A DNA stretch of 64,000 nt from Medicago truncatula. Its lineage: Eukaryota; Streptophyta; Magnoliopsida; Fabales; Fabaceae. The notes below the pieces were generated by a model. The model did no database searches. It saw only the letters and a list, made by a program, of their open reading frames with translations, and was not told the DNA's origin. The position numbers and the translations under genes are program-made. The DNA is taken from the NCBI RefSeq assembly GCF_003473485.1, contig NC_053042.1, positions 44,355,762-44,419,761 on the forward strand, in the 5' to 3' direction. Positions 20,387-31,309 of the stretch are shown in pieces; positions within the stretch are counted from its first letter, which is position 1; each line of letters begins with the position of its first letter.

Positions 20387-23300
20387 ATGGGGTATCTATA
20401 TGTGTTTCTTCTTTGCTTTTCTATATTGTTATATGTTACTTCTGCATTGAACTTTGAGGGTTTGGCTCTGTTGTCACTTTTGAGCCACTGGACTGTTGTG
20501 CCTGCTAACATAAGTTCCACATGGAATTCCTCTCATTCCACTCCATGTTCATGGAAAGGAGTGGAGTGTAGTGATGATTCCCTAAATGTAACATCTCTAA
20601 GCCTAAGTGATCATTCAATTTCAGGTCAATTAGGACCTGAAATTGGAAAGTTGATTCACCTTCAATTACTAGACTTGTCAATCAATGATCTCTCGGGTGA
20701 AATTCCTATAGAGTTAAGCAATTGTAATATGCTTCAGTACTTGGATCTTTCTGAAAACAATTTCAGTGGTGAAATTCCCTCAGAATTAAGCAATTGTAGC
20801 ATGCTTCAGTACTTGTATCTTTCTGTAAACAGTTTCAGAGGTGAAATTCCTCAATCCTTGTTTCAAATTAATCCTTTGGAAGATTTGCGTCTCAATAACA
20901 ATAGTTTAAATGGTTCAATTCCCGTTGGTATTGGAAACCTTGCTAACCTTTCTGTGATAAGTCTTGAGAGTAATCAGTTGTCAGGAACAATTCCCAAATC
21001 CATTGGAAATTGCAGTCAATTGAGTTACCTAATTTTGGACTCGAATCGATTGGAGGGAGTTCTACCGGAGAGTCTAAACAATCTAAAAGAACTTTATTAT
21101 GTAAGTCTCAATCATAATAATCTTGGAGGGGCCATTCAATTAGGGTCGAGAAATTGCAAAAATTTAAATTATTTGAGTCTTTCATTCAATAATTTTACTG
21201 GTGGTATTCCATCAAGTTTAGGTAATTGTAGTGGTCTAACAGAGTTCTATGCTGCAATGAATAAATTAGATGGAAACATACCATCAACCTTTGGTTTGCT
21301 TCACAATCTTTCTATTCTGGAAATTCCAGAGAATCTTTTGTCTGGGAATATACCTCCACAGATTGGTAATTGCAAGTCATTGGAAATGTTACATTTGTAT
21401 ACCAATGAACTTGAGGGAGAAATTCCTAGTGAATTAGGAAAATTGAGTAAATTACGCGATCTTAGATTGTATGAAAACCTTCTGGTAGGGGAAATTCCAC
21501 TTGGCATATGGAAAATTCGAAGCCTTGAACATGTTCTTGTGTATAATAATAGTCTCATGGGGGAGCTACCTGTGGAGATGACTGAGCTCAAAAATCTCAA
21601 GAACATTTCATTGTTTAACAACCAATTTTCTGGAGTTATACCTCAAACCTTAGGAATTAATAGCAGTTTGGTGCAGTTGGATTTCACGTCTAACAATTTT
21701 AATGGTACTCTCCCACCAAATCTTTGTTTTGGAAAGAAATTAGCGAAGCTGAATATGGGTGAAAATCAATTTATTGGAAGGATAACTTCGGATGTTGGAA
21801 GTTGTACAACTCTCACAAGGTTGAAACTTGAAGATAATTATTTTACTGGTCCTCTTCCTGATTTCGAAACGAATCCGAGTATCTCATACTTGAGCATTGG
21901 CAACAATAATATCAATGGAACAATTCCATCAAGTTTGAGTAACTGCACAAACCTCTCTCTTTTAGATTTGTCCATGAACAGCTTAACGGGTTTTGTACCC
22001 TTAGAGCTTGGAAACCTTCTGAATCTCCAGAGTTTGAAGCTTTCTTACAATAACTTAGAAGGTCCTTTGCCACATCAACTTTCAAAGTGTACCAAAATGA
22101 GTGTATTTGATGTGGGATTCAATTTCCTTAATGGTTCGTTTCCATCAAGTCTTCGGAGCTGGACAGCATTGACCAGTTTGACTCTCAGAGAGAATCGTTT
22201 TAGTGGGGGAATCCCGGATTTCTTGTCAGCATTTGAAAATCTCAACGAGTTAAAACTCGACGGAAATAATTTTGGAGGAAACATTCCTAAATCAATTGGA
22301 CAATTGCAGAATTTGTTGTATGACTTAAATCTTAGTGCTAATGGACTAGTAGGTGAGCTTCCAAGGGAGATTGGAAACCTGAAGAGTTTGCTAAAAATGG
22401 ATCTATCTTGGAACAATTTGACAGGAAGCATACAAGTTCTCGACGAGCTCGAATCATTATCCGAATTGAACATTTCATACAATTCTTTTGAAGGTCCTGT
22501 ACCAGAACAACTGACGAAGTTATCAAATTCTTCTTCATCCTTTTTGGGCAATCCCGGCCTGTGTGTTAGCCTTTCATTACCCAGCAGCAATTTAAAACTA
22601 TGCAATCACGATGGCACAAAATCAAAAGGCCACGGCAAAGTTGCAATTGTAATGATAGCACTTGGATCCTCAATACTTGTTGTGGTCTTGCTTGGACTAA
22701 TTTATATATTTTTAGTTAGAAAGTCTAAGCAAGAAGCCGTTATCACTGAGGAAGATGGTTCTTCAGACCTTTTGAAGAAAGTGATGAAAGCTACAGCGAA
22801 TCTAAATGATGAGTATATTATAGGAAGAGGAGCTGAAGGAGTTGTTTACAAAGCTGCAATAGGTCCAGACAATATTTTAGCAGTGAAGAAGCTTGTATTT
22901 GGTGAAAATGAACGAAAACGAGTAAGCATGTTAAGAGAAGTTGAAACACTTTCAAAGATTAGGCATAGAAATTTGGTCAGACTGGAAGGTGTTTGGCTAA
23001 GAGAAAATTATGGTCTAATCTCATACAGATTCATGCCAAATGGAAGCCTTTATGAAGTTTTGCATGAGAAGAATCCGCCGCAATCCTTAAAATGGAATGT
23101 CAGGAATAAGATAGCTGTTGGAATTGCTCAAGGATTGGTTTATCTTCATTATGACTGTGATCCTGTCATAGTTCACAGAGACATCAAAACAAGCAATATA
23201 CTTTTAGATTCCGAAATGGAGCCTCATGTTGCTGACTTTGGTCTTTCTAAGATTTTGGATCAGTCTTCCAGTTCTTCCTCAACACAATCAGTAAATGTTT

Positions 23301-23759
23301 CTGGTACACTTGGTTACATTGCACCAGGTAATTCTTCTACACTATCAATAAGATGATTGCATCTTTTATTTGCAAATTCTTTTATCTTCATAATTATTAT
23401 ATGGACTAATGCTTAAATATTGTTATATGACAGAGAATGCATATACAACAGTAATGGGAAAGGAGTCTGATGTATACAGTTATGGAGTAGTTTTGCTTGA
23501 GTTGATATCAAGAAAGAAGGCAATAAATCCATCATTTATGGAAGGAATGGATATAGTTACTTGGGTGAGATCTTTGTGGGAGGAAACAGGAGTTGTTGAT
23601 GAAATTGTTGATTCAGAACTTGCCAATGAGATATCTAACTATGATTCTAATAAAGTGATGAAAGAAGTAACCAATGTGCTTTTGGTGGCTTTGAGATGTA
23701 CAGAAAGGGATCCACGCCGGAGACCTACAATGAGAGATGTTATAAAACATTTGTTGTAG
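20387..23759 (+). CDS. LRR receptor-like kinase of the PEPR type, two exons
   Basis: A plasma-membrane receptor kinase of 1088 residues. Exons are 20387-23327 and 23434-23759; the intron (GTAATT...GACAG) splits a Glu codon inside the conserved APEN motif of the kinase. The start at 20387 is the first ATG in the frame and gives a clean signal peptide (residues 1 to about 22). A Cys-pair cap (CSWKGVEC) precedes about 26 leucine-rich repeats, then a membrane span at about 752-776 and a Ser/Thr kinase. The kinase has a glycine loop GRGAEGVV, catalytic Lys near 834, HRD with Asp near 932 and DFG with Asp near 950, all intact. The block MKATANLNDEYIIGRGAEG is diagnostic of PEPR receptors, which bind Pep danger peptides and signal with BAK1. 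The C-terminal tail stops at KHLL, about 15 residues shorter than Arabidopsis PEPR1. Two adjacent LRRs near residues 105-155 are recent duplicates. Confidence 0.92.
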
Positions 23760-24400
23760 TCTTGTAGATGATACACACACCAAATATATACACAGCTTGT
23801 AAATCACGGAAACATTTTATATAGTAAATGGTTTGTTTCTTATGAACAATTGTTTCTACTTTATCATACGAAGTTTTTGTATTATCGTACCAATGTTTGA
23901 TTAGAAGTTATATTTTTAGATTTTTGTAAATAAGTTCATTAAATTTGTAAAAATGTCACCCTTTTTTTTTAGTGACATGTTAGTAATTAGTTGTTAGAAT
24001 AGTTTTTTTCTCCTTTGTCCGGGTTTGTACCCAGGATTTCCAACTCGTGAACATAATAATGAAGATACTCGTGATACAAAAAAACCAAATTTAATGACTC
24101 GCACATAAGTGACCGCATCAAGTAATCAGTTCTGGAGAGATGGATTGCCTACATTATCAATATTGAACATGCAGATTTCTATCTAAAAGGTATATAGTAA
24201 TAGTACACAACTACGTTGAGAACAACTTTTTTTTTTTTTTTTTTAGAATAAGCAGGACAAGTATTTCAAGTCTCCATTCCATACCCTCTAAAGATAAATA
24301 AATGTGGTTAGCAGGTAAGGGAATAACAATATGCCTAATTCATTCAATAACCTCGATTAAACATTTTCCTTTGGTTTATGATTTATTGTTCAATTTTTCA
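23760..24400. other. 3' flank of the receptor kinase gene; no gene
   Basis: A putative 3' untranslated region, then AT-rich spacer with a long T-run at 24228-24244. No frame or clear repeat. Confidence 0.4.
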
Positions 24401-24404
24401 GCCT

Positions 24405-25353
24405 TATAAATATTCCACTGAAATTCCGTGACTGATGTCATTTGTGCAGTTACAGTGGCTGCTAAAGAAGACCAGGCTTCATCTGGCTGCTCATGAACCC
24501 AACACATGATGAAATATATCTTCCTTTCTTGGATTTTCTGATTTCACCTCCTTTTCTCCTTCATGAATCAGCCGACGCATGTCGCAAAGGGCACACACCA
24601 TAGCAGGGTTTCCCAGTGAAGGTAGACTGCTCACATCATCGATAACACCTAAACCAAATTGCAGTCCCCCCATGTGTACTGTAAGGTGGAGAGCATACCT
24701 TCTCCAAGAAATGAGTGAGAGCTTCCAGTACAGTCTCTGGCTGACCACCTTGACTCAAAACTGAGGACAGACTCAATACAAACATGACTGACCCTATGGG
24801 ATCTGACCTCCAATCACCATTGCAGAGGCAACGAGTGAAGCAGTAGCTGCATAATATATCCACTAGGTGAACAGTTAAAAGGGGTGATGGTTCCTAGAAA
24901 CTAAGCTTACTTAGAGGAGGTAGCGGAACTTCAGGGCCGAGAGGAATTTCACTGAATTCGTTACTTCCAATTTCATCTACCGGTTCCTGCTCTGAAAGAG
25001 GTTGAAGAAGTTGAGTTCCTTCCTTACTGAGACGGATTTTTCTGGCGGAATGCTTTGACCACCATGGATCCCATGGTGAGACCATCTTGCTCAATTCCCC
25101 GGAAGCAATAGCTCTATGAAATCGTTTCTTCTCTTGAAGAGATAAATCGTCAAAATCGATTTCTTGTCCTGTAGGGAAATGAAAATAAAATCAGTCTCAC
25201 CCAACCGTTGGATAGACAAAAATTTGTTTTACTTGTGGTGTCGGGGTAGAGTAGTTATAAGACACACTCAATAAAGGATATGTATTCAATAGGAACATAC
25301 CAGACATTATGTTTTCCATCGTCTCCTCGGACAAAGCTGAATCTTCAAAAGCT
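24405..25353 (-). pseudogene. ZNHIT2-like (zinc finger HIT domain protein 2) pseudogene
   Basis: The minus strand retains recognisable pieces of the C-terminal region of plant ZNHIT2-like proteins: a fragment with ETMENIMSGQEIDFDDLS, then GELSKMVSPWDPWW, then EPSPLLTVHLVDILCSYC, SQGGQPETVLEALTHF and WVHEQPDEAWSSLA. Introns seem to be kept (acceptors before 25345 and near 25168), so it arose by DNA duplication, not by retrocopying. It is broken: an in-frame TAG at 24894-24896, a one-base shift in a run of six G near 24669 and another shift plus deletion near 24510. The N-terminal HIT zinc finger is not visible. Intact ZNHIT2 is linked to R2TP-dependent assembly of protein complexes; this copy should not make that protein. 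Confidence 0.65.
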
Positions 25354-25379
25354 GAGAAACAATCAGATAGAAATTTAGT

Positions 25380-27902
25380 ACCCTTCTTTATTGGTATACT
25401 TGGGGATTAAAAATTATGACCTCAAAAACTCTTTCAACATAATCAAACACAAAACAATAAGAGTTCACTTATGATGTGATAATTTATTTACAAAATTACA
25501 TCCGATAAGTGATTAACAATGCTAGGCAGCGGTGATTCTAAAATCTACATAGACTAAATGCTTCATTGACTGTACATCATTCAGCATTATGAAAACCATC
25601 TTCTAAAAAATTAACTTGTTTACAAAGTCACAAACATTTAGTGGTCCTATAACAAATAAAAAAGGCAAGCAGATGTTTTTCATTGACAGAATAAAATAAA
25701 TAAAAAACAAACTGATGGCAACTCCCTTTAAATCGGTAGTGCAACGCTTTTTTTGTGGAATCCGCCTCTTGAAATTTACTACATTAGATCCATAATGAGT
25801 CTGACTGTTAGAATGGCACGAGGGTTCTCACGTGACATGGCAACCGCAACAGGTATACTGGGACAATGGGATGACAATGCCATGCTGAGAGAGGAGGGTA
25901 GCCCATCTTATTCATTTGGGGATATTTCAGATTTTTGTCAACCTAATATTGAAAATAATAAAAGGAAACCCTTATTCTATGAAAGGGTCGGATGAGCAGT
26001 GGGATAACACGCCTAAAAAACCTCAATTGATCTTCGCTCTCGAGTTTCTCTCTGTATCTCAGCCAGTTGCCCCTCTCTGTAAAACCCTACCCATCTTATG
26101 GGGATAACACAAAGGAAAATAGGCGTCATTGTAATAATTATCGGTCAAGTGCTTCTAATGATGCATGTTTCGTGTATGGTAGGAGTAAGTGAATCCTACT
26201 TCCTTAGTCCCTGTCACTGAACAGTGAGCACTGCTAACTGCAGTTCTTAGAGCTTTATAGACTAGCGTCTGGTAACTATGTCAGCTAGAAATAACCGACA
26301 AAGTGACAGTTACAAAATTAAATTCAGTTACAATCAAATTCTCTCTTTAACACTAATTCAGTTAAATTTTCAAATTCTCTCTTAATAAGGATGTTGTCAA
26401 GCAGATGATGCATGGGCATGAGGCCATATTTTCATTGTGAATTTTGATACTTCATGCTTCTTTGGGCTCCTTGTCTTGAAAACATGACATTTTGATTTCT
26501 CTTGGACAGTAGTCCAAGGTACGCTATGACATGTGAGTAGGAGGAGCTACAGAATGTTGATCTTCAGACAAAGAGGGAGATGGATAGTGATGTGGGCTTA
26601 TGCTGCCAGTCCCACAGAGTCATAGGAAAATCAAACCAGAAACTGGACTCATCACGCAGCAAGAGAAACCTGTATTATATGTGTGTATGATTGGTGACAT
26701 TGGCCACTCGTTCCACAAGACAGCTTTGATTACAACAAACTCTGAAATGAAGAAGAGAAGGGGGGGAGTCTGGATTTGGAGATTTGAGTGAGTTTTGCTG
26801 CGTTAAAAGTTATTGTTAGCCCATGATGTTCTATTCCTCTGTCACCACATTAGAAGTTATAGTGCCACCGAGGCATGTTCGCTATGTAACAAGCAATCTT
26901 GCCTGGACTAATTTGAATGACAGAAACATCTCTTTGGAACCTCAAGAGGGGATTCTCTTTCCATTGCAGGACTAATAGTACAGGGGCATAATCCTTCAAG
27001 TTCAGGGACCGATTTGGAGGTTTAGTCAAATGTTTCACTGAAATTTAGGTTTTAATAGAGCCCAATGCATTGAATAACGAACTCTACATTTTGGGATAAA
27101 GCTAGGAAGTTATTTAATTGAATGTCATTATCATAAGTAAAAAATATATGAGCTCACCAACCAAGTGATAATCAAGGGCTGCTCCGCCGCACTCAAACAA
27201 TTGGTTAATGATACGAACCCAGCTGCTGCTCTTACACCTGAGTCTCTAGTATTCAGGGTTTAGTCTCAACCTAGGCCTACTTTGTAAGTTTTAGTACTTA
27301 AGTATTCAACGAATGACTTAAAACCTTCTACTTCTCAATCACTAATCATAAACCTGAATTTATACGATGCGTTTTAAAGCTTACCAAAGATATTACATCC
27401 CATTGACATGATATTCTCATAAGTCATGAATCTAAAGTACTAACACCAAAACTAGGTTCTTATCCAGCTACCATACATTCCAAAAATCACCAATTTAACA
27501 AAGAAGCAGTATATACTCATGGTACATAATCAAAAGTTTTTATCACAAGCAAAAATGGTCATATATTTTTCTGCCCAAATGCTAGAATTCACCAAGAAAG
27601 ACTCCAATCCAAATAAAAAACAGACATGAGCATCAAAGGTTACTTTCATCATATATTAATCCAACATCAAAATAACATTTTACAAACATATCTTATATGC
27701 ATACCGTGGACAAATTAGAAATACAAAAATAAGCCCTTATTCTTAGTTCTTATATGAGATCCAATGAATCACAAACTAACGAAGAGTGCAACACTTCTCT
27801 TCTCTCTTCCATTTCCAACAGGTTTCTCACTCCTTTCTTCTCTCTCTAGACATGTCATCATTTTATTTCTCTCTGTAGCAATTTGATCCCTACACTCATA
27901 TC
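25380..27902. other. Spacer with no supported gene; putative promoter of the glycosyltransferase gene at the right
   Basis: Short open frames exist but none has recognisable protein character. CT-rich stretches at 27795-27880 (CTCTTCTCTCTTCC, TTCTCTCTCT) lie in the probable leader of the next gene. Confidence 0.4.
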
Positions 27903-29330
27903 ATGAATTCCTTTGAATCAAACAACCACCATGTTCTTCCCGATCCACCAAACCACCCCATCAAATCAAAATTCAAAAAACTCGCATTTCAAACAATCCC
28001 CTTATTGATCTTATTCACAGCAATCTTATTAGGTTTCACAACAACAAATTACTACAAAATTCTTTACTTTAAATTCTCCCTCAAATCAAAAACCCTTTTT
28101 ACACCCCCAAAAACACTTTCCACACCCTCCCATTGTCTCCTATGGATGGCTCCCTTTCTTTCAGGTGGTGGGTATAGCTCAGAAGGTTGGTCTTACATTC
28201 TATCTCTTCATGGTCATACAAAAATTCAGTCTTTTAGGTTAGCAATTGAGCATCATGGTGATCTTGAATCTTTGGATTTTTGGGAGGGTTTGCCACAAGA
28301 TATGAAGAATTTGGCTGTTGAATTGTATCAAACAAAGTGTAATATGAATGAGACTGTTGTGATTTGTCATAGTGAACCTGGTGCTTGGTACCCTCCATTG
28401 TTTGACACCTTTCCGTGTCCGCCGTCTTTTTACCGTCACTTTAAGGCTGTGATTGGTAGGACTATGTTTGAGACTGATAGAGTGAATGTTGAACATGTCG
28501 AGCGGTGTAATCGAATGGATTATGTTTGGGTTCCTACTGATTTTCATAAGGCTACATTTATTGAAAGTGGTGTTAATGCTTCCAAGGTGGTGAAGATTGT
28601 TCAACCTATTGATGTGAAATTCTTTGATCCTGATAAGTATAAGGCGTTGGATCTTGATTCGACGGGGAAACTGATTTTAGGTTCTGAAGTGAAGACGGGT
28701 TTTGTGTTTTTGAGTATCTTCAAGTGGGAGTATAGGAAAGGGTGGGATGTGTTGTTGAAATCATATTTGAAGGAATTTTCAAAAGACGATAGTGTTGTTT
28801 TGTATTTGTTAACAAATCCATATCATACGGAGAGGGATTTTGGGAACAAAATTTTGGATTTCGTTGAGAATTCTGGTTTTGAAGAACCGGTTAGTGGTTG
28901 GGCTTCGGTCTATGTTATTGATACACACATTGCACAAAGTGAATTGCCAAGGGTTTACAAGGCAGCAGATGCTTTCGTTCTTCCTTCACGAGGCGAAGGA
29001 TGGGGAAGACCTCTGGTGGAAGCTATGTCAATGTCATTGCCGGTGATTGCTACGAATTGGTCAGGACCGACTGAATTTTTGACAGAAGATAACAGCTATC
29101 CATTGCCTGTAGATAGAATGAGTGAATTGATGGAAGGTCCATTCAAGGGACATCTTTGGGCTGAACCTTCTGAAGATAAACTTCAGGTTCTTATGAGGCA
29201 AGTGATGGATAATCCGGCTGAGGCTAAAGCCAAAGGTAGAAAGGCGAGGGAGGATATGATAAGACAGTTCTCACCTGAGATTGTGGCAGACATTGTTGCA
29301 GACCACATACAAAACATACTAGGAAGGTAA
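27903..29330 (+). CDS. GT4-type glycosyltransferase, single exon, membrane anchored
   Basis: A protein of 475 residues in one exon. A cytosolic N-tail of about 28 residues and one hydrophobic segment (about 29-47) give a type II membrane layout typical of Golgi or ER enzymes. The C-terminal half is a Glycos_transf_1 (GT-B) nucleotide-sugar domain. FKWEYRKGWDVLL is the motif that opens it, and PSRGEGWGRPLVEAMSMSLP holds the E-x7-E pair (Glu near 364 and 372) of retaining GT4 enzymes. A further loop is TNWSGPTEFL. Donor and acceptor are unknown; plant members are annotated only as UDP-glycosyltransferase superfamily proteins. It appears orthologous to Arabidopsis At3g10630 by similarity recalled and by its position between VPS60 and NUDX26 genes. 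The ATG has a good context (ATCATGAATTC) and an in-frame hydrophobic segment follows. Confidence 0.9.
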   Translation: MNSFESNNHHVLPDPPNHPIKSKFKKLAFQTIPLLILFTAILLGFTTTNYYKILYFKFSLKSKTLFTPPKTLSTPSHCLLWMAPFLSGGGYSSEGWSYILSLHGHTKIQSFRLAIEHHGDLESLDFWEGLPQDMKNLAVELYQTKCNMNETVVICHSEPGAWYPPLFDTFPCPPSFYRHFKAVIGRTMFETDRVNVEHVERCNRMDYVWVPTDFHKATFIESGVNASKVVKIVQPIDVKFFDPDKYKALDLDSTGKLILGSEVKTGFVFLSIFKWEYRKGWDVLLKSYLKEFSKDDSVVLYLLTNPYHTERDFGNKILDFVENSGFEEPVSGWASVYVIDTHIAQSELPRVYKAADAFVLPSRGEGWGRPLVEAMSMSLPVIATNWSGPTEFLTEDNSYPLPVDRMSELMEGPFKGHLWAEPSEDKLQVLMRQVMDNPAEAKAKGRKAREDMIRQFSPEIVADIVADHIQNILGR

Positions 29331-31309
29331 GAAGAACTAAAGAGTTTCTGGTTTTGTTTCGACCACAGCTTTTTTGCTCCGAGTCCAGACTGTTTTTATG
29401 ATTCACTCATAAGGAGATTGAGCTTTTAAGAGGGACATAGTGTAGAGTGTAGACTTCTCAGGAATGATTGAGCTACAAGCAACTTTTAATCACTGAAAAA
29501 TAGTTTAATCAATACTTAATTCTTTTTGTTTCTGACAATTTTTATGGAAATGGTGTATGCATTCTTGGACGAACATTAAACTGTTTCTCATCGATTATGT
29601 CAATCATTTTGTAACAATAAATGGCTATTTATAGCCCAAAGTTTCTAACTTGGTCTAAGTTTTGTATAATGATAACAATGTATTGTTCTTAAAGACTGAT
29701 AATCTTTATGGCTGATTGTTGATGAATGACAGTACATGAATGTTGTGGCTGAATTTAATATGAAAGGCAACAAGTTGATCAAAAATGAATAATGGGTTTG
29801 TGAAGAGATTTGAAGATTCCTAATGAAGTTCAATCTATGACGACCGGAAGGCCTGTGTAAATCAAATGATTTTCCAAAGCCGTTCATAAATGGGCTACTG
29901 AGGAAACACAAAATTACTGAACTTCAAGTATTTACATAAATTTCCAGATTCTTCGAAAAGATACCGGTGACACCAAAGCTTATGTAGCCATATTTTAAAA
30001 TCAACAAAAGAAAAATGATTTGAACGGTTGAAACATGAAATGGTTAAGGACACTATCATGCTTGAGGGCAAACATATTTGCTGAAAACCGCTCTCTTTCT
30101 AGCTGGATTAGGCTCCATATTGTTCCTAAATTTTTATTTAAAATTGTCAGCATTCCTGAAGAGAAAACAGATGTTGAAGTATATCAGATCCTTCATGAAT
30201 CGCTCCGGGAAGTTATTTTTCCATCACTATGAATGAAGAGAATAGTTGTGACTAGCATAGTTTGGTACCAACTGGGATATGTTTTTTTATGATAAGTACC
30301 AGCTTGGATCTTGAATGTAGATTCAGAGCACCTGATCTTTACTAGCAGATTCTTTTGGGACTTAGTGCAGAGGGTTAGAATTTAATTTCTGTTTTGCTGT
30401 CTTTTATTATCTATTGTTAAACATAAGAAAGATAGTGAAGTATTCACCCATACTCTTATCTTATGTCTACACTAAATTTTTTCATTTATATAACCTGTTT
30501 GGGTATTGCTTTGATTTACAAAAACCAGTGTTGGAAAAAGTACAGTAGCGCTTGCTTGGAAACAATGGAGTTAAAGAAAGATATAACTGACTTGAAAAGA
30601 TTGTGAATCAAAGAATACTTTATTTTCCAAAAAAATAATAATACTTTAGTTTGAGAGTAGAAACTCTCTTAAACAAATACTTTAAAAAAATACTGACATT
30701 GGTAAGTGAGACTATGATATTAACAAACACATAGGAAAACATTTCACTGCTTGTTGTATACTTTATAATCAGCAATTTCATGGACATATGAGAAGCTGAA
30801 ATCTTAACTAATTCAGAGTGACAATTTGTTTTGTTGAAGTAGGATGCAAAGGGCACAAATATTAATAACTCGACCAATCAATCAAGATTTATCTCTGCCT
30901 TCAATTGAAATCAGATCAAAGTTGTTCAGCACTGTTTAAATAAATACTAACTTCATAGACATTTGTATACAAAGAAAGTCTACTGTAAAGCAATGATCAA
31001 AATCGTGTTATTGTGTTCCCAAAGGAACTTAAGATTTGTAGGCTAAGTCATCACAAATTCATTCTCATACACTTTCTGATACTTAACAATCGTGTATCAC
31101 CTTTCTTCACAAAAACAAAAATGGACACATCCATGTAAATACAGTAAATATCCCCCTTATCTACCTGTCCGTAAAGCCAAGAGGAGAAAAGGAGAATATC
31201 TCTGTCTCGGTAATTATCTATGAATGTGATACATTATTTTAAAGCAACCCGCAGAATTATCAATGACGCCTCTCACTTGGAAGCTAAACATTTTTCAACA
31301 GAGATGAGA
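29331..31309. other. Convergent 3' spacer between the glycosyltransferase and Nudix genes
   Basis: The glycosyltransferase 3' region has AATAAA-like signals near 29617. A 65-codon frame at 30035-30232 has no recognisable character. The rest is AT-rich. Confidence 0.4.

Noticed and set aside
22075..22605. 176-codon open frame on the minus strand inside the receptor kinase
   Set aside because: An antisense shadow of LRR coding sequence, with no protein character of its own.
24897..24913. A 17-nt GT...AG 'intron' that would remove the in-frame TAG of the ZNHIT2 pseudogene
   Set aside because: Far below the minimum plant intron length; the stop is better read as a mutation.
25753..27038. Several 60-80-codon frames between the ZNHIT2 pseudogene and the glycosyltransferase
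   Set aside because: No domain, splice support or composition bias was seen; some use non-ATG starts.
30035..30232. 65-codon frame after the glycosyltransferase
   Set aside because: It has an ATG but no recognisable motif and no splice partner; probably chance in a 3' spacer.
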